Of a stretch of DNA of 64,000 nucleotides, positions 28,949-39,837 are shown piece after piece; position 1 is the first letter of the stretch, and every line of letters starts with the position of its first letter. Source of the DNA: Thiomicrorhabdus sediminis (GTDB lineage: Bacteria > Pseudomonadota > Gammaproteobacteria > Thiomicrospirales > Thiomicrospiraceae); NCBI RefSeq assembly GCF_005885815.1, contig NZ_CP040602.1, positions 263,630-327,629 of the forward strand. Reading direction: 5' to 3'. A program made the translations under genes and the position numbers. The notes under the pieces were generated by a model. The model was not told where the DNA came from and did no database searches. It saw only the letters and a list, made by a program, of their open reading frames with translations.

Positions 28949-29923
28949 ATGATGTTGTTAGCAAATACAGTCACCTTAATTGGTGGAACAGGCTTTGTCG
29001 GTAAGGCGGTATTGAACGAATTATCTAAAGCGGGATATCAGACTCGAGTGGTGGTGCGTCGCGCCGAGCGCTTCCGTGAATTTTTGCTTTATCCAAACAC
29101 TCGTCTAGCAACGTTGGACTCGTTTGATAATGCACAGCAGCTGCAAGCGGCGATTCAAGGATCGGATATCGTCATCAACCTGATGGCGGACCGTTCCACC
29201 GGTACAGAAATGATTGAGCAGGCGGATTTAACCCTTGCCAACCAGCATCTGAAAGCGGCAATGGAAAGTTGTCATGTCAAGCGTGTGATCAGTCTTTCAC
29301 AGATTGGTGCAGACAGTAATGCGCCGCATGCCGACTGGTTTGGTGAATTGGCTGAGGTCGATAATCTTATGCACAATACGGCCAAAGCGGCGGTGACTAT
29401 TGTCAAGGCTGGCTTGTTGATTGGTGAGCATGATGATTCTACGCAACGTTTTATCAATCAAATCAATCGCGCGCCTTTATTGATGGTAGCCAATAGCAAA
29501 ACCACGGTTCAACCGTTATGGATCAAAGATTTTGCCAAAGCGTTTGTATCCATTATCAAAGATTCAGCAACCTATGGCCATAAGCTGGAAATGGTTGGTG
29601 AAGAGCGTCTGAGCTTTAAAGAGCTTGCTCAGCTGACCGCAGAGATTATGCAAAAAGACGCGATGGTATTGCCAATGTGTCAGTTGAACGCCAAAGTGAT
29701 GTCTTTCCTAGGTGCTTTTGCGCCTATGGCGACTGTGAGCCAGGCACAAAATACGCAACTCAAAAAAGATATGGTCAGCGACAGCGATTTCAGCACTCAG
29801 TTCGGTTTTGTACCAAGTAGCTTGGAGTCGGTGATTTCGGCTTATGCGGCACCGCACCATATTCGTGAGCGTTATAACTACTATCGTAAAGAAGCCAACC
29901 GTGATCGCGGCGAATTGGTGTAA
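28949..29923 (+). CDS. NDUFA9-like NAD(P)-binding protein (atypical short-chain reductase)
   Basis: An N-terminal Rossmann motif (TVTLIGGTGFVGKAVLNELS) and VINLMADRSTGTEMI place this 324-residue protein with atypical short-chain dehydrogenases of the complex I NDUFA9-like group. The catalytic Tyr-x3-Lys is not evident, as is usual in that group. Bacterial members are often linked to quinone or hopanoid metabolism, but nothing here fixes a substrate. The ATG at 28949 (or the next, 28952) places the nucleotide-binding strand at the usual distance. An open frame extends 52 codons upstream but runs over the YcgL promoter region. Confidence 0.8.
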   Translation: MMLLANTVTLIGGTGFVGKAVLNELSKAGYQTRVVVRRAERFREFLLYPNTRLATLDSFDNAQQLQAAIQGSDIVINLMADRSTGTEMIEQADLTLANQHLKAAMESCHVKRVISLSQIGADSNAPHADWFGELAEVDNLMHNTAKAAVTIVKAGLLIGEHDDSTQRFINQINRAPLLMVANSKTTVQPLWIKDFAKAFVSIIKDSATYGHKLEMVGEERLSFKELAQLTAEIMQKDAMVLPMCQLNAKVMSFLGAFAPMATVSQAQNTQLKKDMVSDSDFSTQFGFVPSSLESVISAYAAPHHIRERYNYYRKEANRDRGELV

Positions 29924-29950
29924 TCGATTCAAGTCTTGTCGAACGTTTTT

Positions 29951-29978
29951 AAAAACCGTCTTTATGACGGTTTTTTTG
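29951..29978 (+). terminator. Intrinsic terminator after NDUFA9-like gene
   Basis: AAAAACCGTC pairs with GACGGTTTTT around a five-base loop, followed by further T residues: a standard terminator, symmetrical enough to work on both strands. Confidence 0.88.
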
Positions 29979-30100
29979 TCTTTGCCTTTGATTGTTAATA
30001 GAATCCATTCTTGATCGAATCAAAAGCTTAATATTGGCTTTGAAACGGTTATGATCAGAACAAGCCCGAGGCGATGGGCAGATTGGAATAGAGAGAGAGT

Positions 30101-31351
30101 ATGCAAATATACCTGGTGGGTGGCGCAGTTAGAGACGGTTTATTGAATATCGAGGTTTACGATCGTGACTGGTTGGTTGTCGGAGCCACTGCCGAGCAGA
30201 TGTTGGCGCAAGGTTATCAGCAGGTAGGTAAAGACTTTCCGGTATTTTTGCACCCTGATTCCAAAGAAGAGTATGCTTTGGCAAGAACCGAACGCAAAGC
30301 CGGCGTGGGCTATCACGGCTTTGATGTGTTTGCGGCTCCTTCCGTAACCATTGAAGAGGATCTGTTGCGTCGTGATTTGACCATCAATGCCATGGCACAG
30401 AGCGCAGACGGAACGATTATCGATCCTTACAAGGGGCAGCAGGATATACAGGACCGCTTGTTAAGACATGTATCGCCGGCTTTTAGTGAAGACCCTTTGC
30501 GTGTCTTGCGTGTGGCTCGATTTGCGGCCAAGCTGGCGCCATTCGGGTTTCAGCTCGCTGCTGAAACGCAAGCTTTAATGGAGAAGATGAGTGTTTCCGG
30601 AGAGTTGGATGATTTAACTCCGGAACGTGTTTGGCAAGAGGTGGTTAAGGCATTGCAAACCGATAAGCCGAGCGTGTTTTTCGAAGTGCTCAAATCGGTT
30701 AAGGCTTTAGACAGGCTGTTTCCTGAATTAAGTGCATTGATTGGTGTCGAACAGCCGGTGAAATATCATCCGGAAGGCGATGTTTGGATTCATACTATGA
30801 TGGTGCTTGATGCCGCAGCCCAACTATCGGGCGAGATTGATATTCGTTTTGCCGCCTTGGTGCATGATCTTGGTAAAGGTTTGACGCCAGTGGAATTGTG
30901 GCCGAAACATCATGGACATGAGGTTGCTGGTGTGCCGCTTGTAAAGAAGATGGCGGCACGTTATCGCTTGCCGAAGAAAACCCAGCAGTTTGCTGAAAAA
31001 GTCACAGAGTTTCATGGTTTAATCCATAAGGCGTTGGATAGTGATCAGCAGCCGGCGCTCAAGGCCAAGACTTATTTGAAAGTATTAAAAGCCTGCGCTG
31101 CCTTTAAGCAGCCGCAGCGTTTTGCCGAGCTGTTAATGGCTTGTGAGGCTGATGCCAAAGGTCGTTTGGGATTTGAGCAGAGTACCTATCCGCAAAAAGC
31201 CTTCTGGCTGGCGTTGTTGCAAGCTTGTGATGCGGTCGATATGACTGAAATCATGGCCAGTGGTGTGCAGGGTGTTCAAGTCGGTGAGGCGATTCATAAG
31301 GCGCAGATCGATCTTATCAAACAGTTTTTGAACAATTATCAAGCTCACTAG
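30101..31351 (+). CDS. cca: CCA-adding tRNA nucleotidyltransferase with HD domain
   Basis: This enzyme adds or repairs the 3' CCA end of tRNAs. Class II motifs are present: [13 protein letters not shown], the catalytic Asp pair in [19 protein letters not shown] and [15 protein letters not shown]. The C-terminal HD domain ([12 protein letters not shown] with KHHGHE) is intact, as in Escherichia coli Cca, and would give phosphatase/phosphodiesterase activity. Length (416 residues) matches that type. Confidence 0.94.
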   Translation: MQIYLVGGAVRDGLLNIEVYDRDWLVVGATAEQMLAQGYQQVGKDFPVFLHPDSKEEYALARTERKAGVGYHGFDVFAAPSVTIEEDLLRRDLTINAMAQSADGTIIDPYKGQQDIQDRLLRHVSPAFSEDPLRVLRVARFAAKLAPFGFQLAAETQALMEKMSVSGELDDLTPERVWQEVVKALQTDKPSVFFEVLKSVKALDRLFPELSALIGVEQPVKYHPEGDVWIHTMMVLDAAAQLSGEIDIRFAALVHDLGKGLTPVELWPKHHGHEVAGVPLVKKMAARYRLPKKTQQFAEKVTEFHGLIHKALDSDQQPALKAKTYLKVLKACAAFKQPQRFAELLMACEADAKGRLGFEQSTYPQKAFWLALLQACDAVDMTEIMASGVQGVQVGEAIHKAQIDLIKQFLNNYQAH

Positions 31352-31415
31352 AACGGTGGGTTTTACCAAACAATTAATTTAGCAGTAAACAGTTAAACAA
31401 AAGGCGAAAATACCT

Positions 31416-32645
31416 ATGCTTAGTTTTCTTCAGGCTCCGCTTCAAAAAATAAAACGCTTGCTAATCCCGGTGATCATTATTGTTGCCGCGCTGGCACTGT
31501 TTATCTATATGAAATCGACTAAGCCACAACAGCCTGCGGTGGAAATCTCGGAACGCGTCTGGATGGTGGAAACCTTAAGCGCCAAATTTGAAAATCTCTC
31601 ACCGGTGCAAACCCTTTACGGTCAGGTTGAGTCTAATTCGTTGGTCTCTTTGGCGGCACCGGTCAGTGGTGTGGTCGCCAAGCTCAATGTCAAAGAGGGT
31701 GACGAGGTGAAAAAAGGCGAACTGTTATTGAAGCTGAGTGATGCGGATATTGAAGCGCCTTTATTGCAGGCAAAAGCAGCCTATGAATTGCAGAAGTTGG
31801 CCAATAAGGCCAATATCGATAAATTGGCTCATGAACAAAACGTATTGAAATTGAAGCAGCAGGCTTTGGCTCGGGCAAAGCAGTTGATGGCTCGTGATCT
31901 GGCGTCGCAGTCCAGTGTGGATGCGGCTGAAGAGGCTTTGGCCAAACAGGAGTTTGTTGTTGTCGGCGCTGAATTGGCGGTGAAGCAAAATCAACCTTTG
32001 CTGGCTCAAGCGAAGGCCTCGTTGATTCAGGCGCAGGCCAACTTTGAGCGCGGCAATTATCAAGCGCCTTATGATGCGCGTATTGCCAAGGTGAGTGTCA
32101 GTGAAGGTTCGCGTGTTAATGCCGGTACGCAAATGCTGACATTCTATGCGCTGGATTCGATGGAATTGCGTGCCAAGCTGCCGACAGCAGAGTTGCAGGT
32201 GGTGCAGCAGGCGTTGCAAAACAAGCAAAAATTGGTGGCTTCCTATAGTGGCTTGAGTAGTGTTTCTAAGGGAGCGCAAAGCCGTGTCGAACTGCCGTTG
32301 TTGCGTCTTTCCGGTCAAGCTTCCACCAGTGGTGTCGATGCGTTTTTTGCCTTGCCTAAAGCCTTGCAAGATCGTCGCCCCGGCGAGTTGATGGAGATAA
32401 GTCTGCAAGGTCTAGCCTATCACAATGTGGCCGCAGTGCCTTATAGCGCGCTGTATGGTTCTGATAAGGTGTATATCGTCGAGAACGAGCGTTTGCAGGC
32501 AAAAGACGTTGTCCTGTTAGGTGAGGTGATGCGTGAAGGTAAACTTTGGGCTTTGATTAAGCCGAGCTTTGCAGCCGGTGCCAAAATTGCAATCACCCAT
32601 CTGCCGAATGCGGTAACCGGGCTGAAAGTAACCGAGGCTAACTGA
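31416..32645 (+). CDS. RND efflux periplasmic adaptor subunit
   Basis: This 409-residue membrane-anchored adaptor has one N-terminal membrane helix (about residues 17-35), a lipoyl domain (GVVAKLNVKEGDEVKKGELL), a coiled-coil hairpin rich in Ala/Gln/Lys (about 100-205), and beta-barrel segments (YQAPYDARIAKVSVSEGSRV). Its stop codon overlaps the start of the RND pump gene (TGATG), showing translational coupling. No TolC gene follows, so the pair must use a porin encoded elsewhere. The substrate is unknown. Confidence 0.9.
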   Translation: MLSFLQAPLQKIKRLLIPVIIIVAALALFIYMKSTKPQQPAVEISERVWMVETLSAKFENLSPVQTLYGQVESNSLVSLAAPVSGVVAKLNVKEGDEVKKGELLLKLSDADIEAPLLQAKAAYELQKLANKANIDKLAHEQNVLKLKQQALARAKQLMARDLASQSSVDAAEEALAKQEFVVVGAELAVKQNQPLLAQAKASLIQAQANFERGNYQAPYDARIAKVSVSEGSRVNAGTQMLTFYALDSMELRAKLPTAELQVVQQALQNKQKLVASYSGLSSVSKGAQSRVELPLLRLSGQASTSGVDAFFALPKALQDRRPGELMEISLQGLAYHNVAAVPYSALYGSDKVYIVENERLQAKDVVLLGEVMREGKLWALIKPSFAAGAKIAITHLPNAVTGLKVTEAN

Positions 32646-35600
32646 TGAGCGAAATAACCAATAACCATAGTGCTTCAGGTAATGAAGATCAGGATTACAA
32701 GTTAACCGAAAAGCCGTTTAAATCGCACGGTATTATCGGTCTGTTCGCACGCCATAAGGTGGCGCCAAACCTGCTGATGATTGTCATGATCCTGTCTGGC
32801 ATTGTCGCGCTGATGAAACTCAATGTGCAGTTTTTCCCGACTTTTGATTTGGATTATGCTTCGGTGCGTGTGATTTGGCCGGGCGCTAATGCACAGGATG
32901 TCGAAAAAAGTGTCACCGAGCCGATTGAGCGGGTATTGCGTAATCTGGATAATCTCGAGGAAATGACCTCAACTTCATCACTGGGAATAGCGGCGATTTC
33001 GCTTAAATTCAGTGAAGGCACCGATATGATTGAGGCGGTTGATCAGATCAATCAGCGGGTCGGCGAATTACGTAACCTGCCGCAAGATGCTGAAAAGCCG
33101 GTGATTGAGCGCATAGTGCGCTATGAGTCGATTGCACGCGTTTTATTGATTGCTGAAAACGCTGAGCTGCCGGAGTTGCGTCACTTGGCGCGGGGCTTTG
33201 AACGGGAGTTACTCGATCGCGGTATTGATAAGGTAGAGTTTAAAGGTTTGCCTGAAGAAGAAATGGCGATTGAGGTCTCTCAGCAAGCTTTGGAGCAGTA
33301 TCGTCTGAGTCTCGAAGATATCGGTAACAAGATCTCGGTCATGAGTCGTGATTTTCCAGCCGGCTCTGTGGGTGATAGCGACAGTGTGCGTGATCTTCGT
33401 GCTTTGCAGCAAAAACGGGATGAATTGGCTTTTGCGCAAATACCGCTGGTCAGCGCTGCTGCCGAAACCGTTAATCTGGGTGATGTCGCTAATATCGAGC
33501 TACGCGCTAAAAAAGATTCGCCATATCTGATTGTAGATGGTTCGCCGGCGATTGAAATGCAGTTGTTGCGGGCAGAAAGTGGCGACACCTTGAAGTCCTC
33601 GAAAATCATGCAGAACTGGCTTGCCGAATCCGAACCGCAGTTGCCGCAAGGTATTCGTTTACAGGTTTACGATGAAACCTGGTCTCTGGTTAATCAGCGA
33701 ATTATGTTGTTGGTGAACAACGGTATCGGCGGTTTGATTCTGGTAGTGTTGATTCTCTATATCTTTATGCACGGTCGAGTCGCTTTCTGGGTGGCGGTTG
33801 GGATTCCGGTCTCGTTTATGGCGACCTTGATGATTATGTATCTGGCCGGCGGTTCGATCAATATGGTCAGTCTATTCGGTTTGATTATGGCGTTGGGGAT
33901 AATCGTTGATGATGCCATAGTGGTCGGTGAAGATGCATTGACCCATCATGAGCGAGGTGAACCGAGTCTTGAAGCGGCAGAAGGTGGTGCGCACCGAATG
34001 CTTGGGCCTGTGACCGCCTCGTCTCTGACCACTGTAGCTGCCTTTTTGCCGTTGATGCTGATTGGTGGTGAGATGGGGAATATCCTTTTCGCTATTCCTC
34101 TGGTGATTATCGCAGTGATCTTTGCCTCCTTGCTGGAAAGTTTTACGATTCTGCCGGGGCATTTACGTCATGCCTTGAAAGGCGTGAAAAAGCCTGAGCA
34201 GGGCTCGGTGCGTGCACGCCTGGAAAGCGCTATCGACCATTTCCGTCACCATCAATTCCGTCATCTTATCCGTTGGGTGTTGGCACATCGCAGCATTACC
34301 ATTGCCAGTACCTTGGCCTTGATGATCTTTACCGTTGCATTATTGGCCGGCGGCCGTATCAGTTTTGTCTTTTTCCCGTCTCCCGAATCAACCAAGCTGA
34401 ACGCCGATATCCGTTTTGTTGCCGGGACACCGGCTGATGTGACCGCGAATTATGTCGATCAGGTTTATCAGGCATTGCGAGAGGTCGAGCAGGAGCTTGA
34501 GCCTGGCATTGTTAAGGTGGCGGTTTTGCAGTTCAATAAAAACTCGGGTCAGACCGGTGCTAACTATGCGTCGATTAACCTGCAGTTGGAAGAGCCGGAT
34601 CTGCGCGACACAAGAAATACCGAGTTGGTTCGAGCCTGGCAGGAGAGAGCCGGTAAGGTCGCGGGTTTGGATAACCTGACCATCGAGTCGCCGCGCATGG
34701 GGCCTCCGGGGGGCGATATTGATGTCCGTCTGTTCGGTTCTGATCCAATGGTATTGAAACAGGCTTCGCAAGAGTTGCAGCAGGTTTTACAGCAGATTGC
34801 CGGAGTCAGCAGTGTACGTGACGACCTGCCTTATGGACGTGACCAGCTGGTCTATCAATTGACTGCTCAAGGTAAGGCATTAGGCTTTAGTTATGTGTCT
34901 TTGGGACGTCAGTTGGCGGATGCCTTCTCCGGTAGGCTGGTGCAAATCTATACCGAAGGTGAAGACGAGATAGAAGTGCGTGTGCAATATCCGTTGCATG
35001 AGCAAGTCTCTTTGGCGACGATCAATAAAATGCAGGTGATGGCACCTAATGGCGATAGAGTCCCGCTCAGCTCGGTTGCCAGTTGGAGTACGCAGCGTGG
35101 TTTTGATGCGATGCGACATGTCGATGGCAAAATGGCGGTAACGGTGGTTGGCGATGTCGATAAGACGGTTAACAACTCTAACCGAATTTTGGCCAAGCTT
35201 GAGCAGACTGCGTTGGCTGAGTTAGAGCGGAAATACGGCATCAGCTATTCGCTTGAAGGACAAAATGCGCGTCAGGCCGAGGCGATGGGCGATATGAAAA
35301 TAGGTCTGCTGATCGGTTTGTCGATGATCTATATCGTTCTGGCTTGGGTCTTCGGCTCTTATGGTTGGCCTTTGGTGGTGATGATGGCAATCCCATTCGG
35401 TTTGATTGGTGCGATTATGGGGCACTGGTGGATGGGATTGGATATGACAATCCTATCGATGTTCGGCTTTTTCGGCTTATCCGGTATCGTCGTCAATGAC
35501 TCGATTATTTTGGTGAGTTTCTACAAGTCGTTGCGTGCCTCCGGTTTGTCGGTCAATGAAGCTTTGGAAGAAGCCGCGGTGCAACGCGTGCGTGCGGTAT

Positions 35601-35833
35601 TGTTGACCTCTTTGACGACCATCGCCGGTTTAACGCCGTTGCTGTTTGAAACCTCGTTGCAGGCGCAGTTTTTAATTCCGATGGCAACGGCGATCGCCTT
35701 TGGCCTGATGTTCTCGACCTTCTTGATCTTGCTGGTATTGCCGGCGATGTTGTCTATCTATGAAGGTTGGTTCGGTCAGAAGCCGAATAAGATGCAGGTA
35801 GGTGAAACGGTAGCGGTGATGACCAAGGCTTAA
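32645..35833 (+). CDS. RND-family efflux transporter permease (AcrB/HAE1-like)
   Basis: This 1062-residue inner membrane pump has the two-fold RND plan: membrane helix 1 (about residues 38-56), a large periplasmic loop, a block of helices from about 355, a second periplasmic loop and a second helix block near the C-terminus. The proton-relay aspartates are in MALGIIVDDAIVVGEDAL, and the second-half equivalent is LSGIVVNDSIILVSFY. It resembles the NarL-free, adaptor-linked group of uncertain substrate rather than heavy-metal pumps. It is translated together with the adaptor gene. Confidence 0.93.
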   Translation: MSEITNNHSASGNEDQDYKLTEKPFKSHGIIGLFARHKVAPNLLMIVMILSGIVALMKLNVQFFPTFDLDYASVRVIWPGANAQDVEKSVTEPIERVLRNLDNLEEMTSTSSLGIAAISLKFSEGTDMIEAVDQINQRVGELRNLPQDAEKPVIERIVRYESIARVLLIAENAELPELRHLARGFERELLDRGIDKVEFKGLPEEEMAIEVSQQALEQYRLSLEDIGNKISVMSRDFPAGSVGDSDSVRDLRALQQKRDELAFAQIPLVSAAAETVNLGDVANIELRAKKDSPYLIVDGSPAIEMQLLRAESGDTLKSSKIMQNWLAESEPQLPQGIRLQVYDETWSLVNQRIMLLVNNGIGGLILVVLILYIFMHGRVAFWVAVGIPVSFMATLMIMYLAGGSINMVSLFGLIMALGIIVDDAIVVGEDALTHHERGEPSLEAAEGGAHRMLGPVTASSLTTVAAFLPLMLIGGEMGNILFAIPLVIIAVIFASLLESFTILPGHLRHALKGVKKPEQGSVRARLESAIDHFRHHQFRHLIRWVLAHRSITIASTLALMIFTVALLAGGRISFVFFPSPESTKLNADIRFVAGTPADVTANYVDQVYQALREVEQELEPGIVKVAVLQFNKNSGQTGANYASINLQLEEPDLRDTRNTELVRAWQERAGKVAGLDNLTIESPRMGPPGGDIDVRLFGSDPMVLKQASQELQQVLQQIAGVSSVRDDLPYGRDQLVYQLTAQGKALGFSYVSLGRQLADAFSGRLVQIYTEGEDEIEVRVQYPLHEQVSLATINKMQVMAPNGDRVPLSSVASWSTQRGFDAMRHVDGKMAVTVVGDVDKTVNNSNRILAKLEQTALAELERKYGISYSLEGQNARQAEAMGDMKIGLLIGLSMIYIVLAWVFGSYGWPLVVMMAIPFGLIGAIMGHWWMGLDMTILSMFGFFGLSGIVVNDSIILVSFYKSLRASGLSVNEALEEAAVQRVRAVLLTSLTTIAGLTPLLFETSLQAQFLIPMATAIAFGLMFSTFLILLVLPAMLSIYEGWFGQKPNKMQVGETVAVMTKA

Positions 35834-36280
35834 TGTTAAGGATTGCTGGCCATGACAAATCATCCCGAATAGATATTTTACAAAGTCATGATGGTTTCAC
35901 TGTTTTGCTAATTTTTATTCTGTTGTGAAATTTTTTCTTAATGTCATAAAAGCGTCAATTTATTTGGCGCTGACAACGGCATAATTCTCTAAAAAATCAT
36001 TTTCATCCCTTATTTGGCTGGTTCGCTATCGATAATAAAGCTGCCGAGGAGGCGATAAGGTTCTGATTTTGCCTAAAAAACCGCTTTAAAAAAAACAATC
36101 ACCAGATAAGAAAACTTGATGATTTTGTGATTTTGAGAGAGAATAATCGTCCAAATTTTAGGGTAGCGATAGATTGAGAGGTCATCCTAAGGGCATTTGC
36201 ACCGTGAAAAACACGGCGAAATACAGCAAATGCAAGCGCTACAAAAACCGAATTTTTTTAAAAAATGTTGAGGAAGTTGT
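35834..36280 (+). promoter_or_regulatory. 447-base non-coding leader region upstream of tkt
   Basis: I find no credible gene here. The stretch is AT-rich and must contain the promoter of tkt, the first gene of the Calvin/glycolysis block, but I cannot single out one -35/-10 pair with confidence. Near its 3' end is a nested stem-loop (36193-36233, listed separately). Confidence 0.5.
36193..36233 (+). other. Nested stem-loop in the tkt 5' leader
   Basis: GCATTTGC (36193-36200) pairs with GCAAATGC (36226-36233), and inside it CCGTG (36202-36206) pairs with CACGG (36212-36216) around five A residues. It ends 47 bases before the tkt ATG. No T-tract follows, so it is more likely an mRNA leader structure than a terminator. 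Confidence 0.55.
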
Positions 36281-38293
36281 ATGGCAACTCGTAGAGATTT
36301 AGCAAATGCAATCCGTGCTTTGAGTATGGATGCCGTTCAAAAAGCAAATTCTGGTCACCCTGGTGCGCCAATGGGTATGGCAGATATTGCAGAGGTTCTG
36401 TGGAACAGCCACATGAAGTTTAACCCTAGCAATGCCAAGTGGGCCGATCGTGACCGTTTTGTACTGTCTAACGGCCACGGTTCAATGCTAATTTATTCTC
36501 TATTGCACCTATCTGGTTTCGACCTAAGCATGGAAGATATCAAGCAGTTCCGTCAGCTTCACGCTAAGACTGCGGGTCACCCAGAATACGGTTATGCCGA
36601 TGGTATCGAAACAACTACTGGTCCTCTAGGTCAAGGTATCACCAACGCGGTAGGTATGGCGATTGCAGAACGTACTTTGGCTGCACAGTTCAACAAGCCT
36701 GGTCACGACATCGTTGACCACCACACTTATGTATTCATGGGTGACGGTTGTTTGATGGAAGGTCTTTCACACGAAGCGTGTGCAATGGCTGGTACTTTAG
36801 GTCTTGGTAAGTTGATCGCGTTCTGGGATGACAACGACATCTCTATCGACGGTAATATCGGCGACTGGATGGAAAAAGGTGTTCCTGGTCGTTTCGTATC
36901 TTATGACTGGCACGTTATCCCTAACGTTGATGGTCACGATGCAGACGCAATCAACGCGGCGATCGAAGAAGCGAAGAAAGTTACTGACAAGCCTACATTG
37001 ATCTGTACTAAGACAGTGATCGGTTTCGGTTCGCCGAACAAGTGTGGTACTTACTCTTGTCACGGTGCGCCACTAGGTGATGAAGAAATCGCTCTAGCGC
37101 GTAAAGAGCTGGGTTGGACTGCTGAGCCATTCGAAATCCCAGAAGATATCTACGCTGGTTGGGATCACAAAGAGCAAGGTGCTCAAGATGAAGCGGCTTG
37201 GAACGAGAAGTTCGAAGCTTATCGTGCGGCATACCCTGCTGAAGCGGCGGAATTCGAACGTCGTATGGCGGGTGATCTACCGGCTAACTTCGAAGTTGAA
37301 ATGGATAAGTTCATTGCAGCGACTCAAGAAGAATCTCCAAAGTTGGCTTCGCGCCAGTCTTCACAGAAAACTATCGAGAAGCTGGGTGAAATCTTGCCGG
37401 AAATGTTCGGTGGTTCTGCTGACTTGACAGGTTCTAACCTGACAAACTGGTCGAAGATGGTTAAGGTCAATAAAGAAAACGCGAACGGTAACTACCTATC
37501 TTGGGGTGTTCGTGAATTCGGTATGGCTCACATGATGAACGGTATGGTTCTTCACGGTGGTTTCAAAGTGTTCGGTGGAACCTTCTTCATGTTCATGGAA
37601 TTCATGCGTAACGCACTACGTATGTCCGCATTGATGAAGATCGGTACCATCTACGTTTACACTCACGATTCTATCGGTCTGGGTGAAGATGGTCCGACAC
37701 ACCAGCCGGTTGAACAGCTAGCGACTATGCGTGTGATCCCTAACTTCCAGACATGGCGTGGTTGTGACGCGGTTGAATCTGCGGTTTCTTGGAAAGTAGC
37801 GATGATGCGTGGTGACGCGCCGACAGCTCTAGTATTCTCTCGTCAGGCACTTGAACCAATGTCTCGTACCCCTGAGCAGGTTAAGAACATTGAGAAGGGT
37901 GGTTACATCCTGAAAGATTGTGATTGCAGTGCTGGCGCTTGTGCTTGTGACCTAATCATTATTGCAACAGGTTCTGAAGTAGGTCTAGCCATGGATGCTG
38001 CGGCTGAACTTGAAAAAGCGGGTAATAAGGTTCGTGTTGTTTCTATGCCTTGTACTGATGCATTCGATGCGCAAGATCAAGCTTATAAGGATTCTGTATT
38101 GATTCCTGGTGTTAAGCGTATCGCAGTTGAAGCGGGTGTTAAAGATTGCTGGTACAAGTATGTTGGTTTAGACGGTGATGTTGTTGGTATGACAACATTC
38201 GGTGAGTCTGCTCCAGCTAATGAACTATTCGAAATGTTCGGTTTCACCGTAGAAAATGTTGTGGCTACAGCTAACCGTGTAATGGGTAAATAA
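36281..38293 (+). CDS. tkt: Transketolase
   Basis: Transketolase moves two-carbon units in the Calvin cycle and the pentose phosphate pathway. The thiamine diphosphate motif begins MGDGCLMEG, and family signatures are present in [25 protein letters not shown] and [16 protein letters not shown]. The 670-residue length is normal. An unusual Cys cluster, [10 protein letters not shown], occurs at residues 547-556, before [16 protein letters not shown] precedes the ATG. Codon use (CTA, GGT, GTT, AAC) marks a highly expressed gene, like gap, pgk, fba and the carboxysome genes downstream. In autotrophs this gene is often called cbbT. Confidence 0.95.
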   Translation: MATRRDLANAIRALSMDAVQKANSGHPGAPMGMADIAEVLWNSHMKFNPSNAKWADRDRFVLSNGHGSMLIYSLLHLSGFDLSMEDIKQFRQLHAKTAGHPEYGYADGIETTTGPLGQGITNAVGMAIAERTLAAQFNKPGHDIVDHHTYVFMGDGCLMEGLSHEACAMAGTLGLGKLIAFWDDNDISIDGNIGDWMEKGVPGRFVSYDWHVIPNVDGHDADAINAAIEEAKKVTDKPTLICTKTVIGFGSPNKCGTYSCHGAPLGDEEIALARKELGWTAEPFEIPEDIYAGWDHKEQGAQDEAAWNEKFEAYRAAYPAEAAEFERRMAGDLPANFEVEMDKFIAATQEESPKLASRQSSQKTIEKLGEILPEMFGGSADLTGSNLTNWSKMVKVNKENANGNYLSWGVREFGMAHMMNGMVLHGGFKVFGGTFFMFMEFMRNALRMSALMKIGTIYVYTHDSIGLGEDGPTHQPVEQLATMRVIPNFQTWRGCDAVESAVSWKVAMMRGDAPTALVFSRQALEPMSRTPEQVKNIEKGGYILKDCDCSAGACACDLIIIATGSEVGLAMDAAAELEKAGNKVRVVSMPCTDAFDAQDQAYKDSVLIPGVKRIAVEAGVKDCWYKYVGLDGDVVGMTTFGESAPANELFEMFGFTVENVVATANRVMGK

Positions 38294-38317
38294 TCCGCTA
38301 CAGGTAAAACATTCTTG

Positions 38318-38337
38318 CGCCATGCTTTCGCATGGCG
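38318..38337 (+). other. Stem-loop between tkt and gap
   Basis: CGCCATGC and GCATGGCG form an eight-pair stem with a TTTC loop. Only AATAAAAATC follows, so it is at most a weak terminator and may instead protect or process the tkt mRNA. Confidence 0.5.
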
Positions 38338-38356
38338 AATAAAAATCTATTTTTGA

Positions 38357-39412
<1,056 letters not shown>

Positions 39413-39837
39413 TAGCTTTACCTGCTAGGGTTCAACCGCTAGTGGGAGATTTCTTTGTTAGACCTGCCAGTCGTTTACTTTTTGTAAACTCCTTCGGTCT
39501 GCCGTGAACTCTCCTCACTAGCACCTGAACTCTTAAAGTCTTATCTTTAATTGATTCGACTTGATTTGAGGGAACCATAATGATGTGGTTCTCTCAAATT
39601 AAATTTCCTTGTCAGTATTCTTCTTAGCTTTCGAGTATTGAAAAGCAAATTTAATTTTAAGAGAACTTTGCATAAGTAGCTTGCGAAGAGAAATGAAAAA
39701 TTGGCTAATTGTGTGCTCAACACGATCAGTCAATTTTAGCCATTTTTAGTCCTTGCCTAATCTTCTGTAAGCTCTCTAGTATTTAATCTAAGTGCCACTG
39801 ATTTCAGTGGTCAAAACTGTAATAAAGAGGACTCAAC
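39413..39837 (+). promoter_or_regulatory. 425-base intergenic region between gap and pgk
   Basis: No gene is visible. The first third contains a long multi-helix hairpin (39427-39533, listed separately). The rest is AT-rich, includes the words caattttagcc and agccattttta-like repeats, and probably contains a pgk promoter. A short hairpin-like pair (GCCACTGATTTCAGTGG) lies near 39791-39810, just before the pgk ribosome site. Confidence 0.45.
39427..39533 (+). other. Long multi-helix inverted-repeat element (candidate structured RNA) between gap and pgk
   Basis: Four nested helices can be drawn by hand: 39427-39434 with 39526-39533 (one G-U pair); CTAGTG plus GGAGA (39439-39449) with TCTCC plus CACTAG (39510-39521, one bulged T); AGACC (39460-39464) with GGTCT (39496-39500); and GTTTAC (39473-39478) with GTAAAC (39484-39489) around a TTTTT loop. 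No T-tract follows, so it does not look like an intrinsic terminator. Confidence 0.5.
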
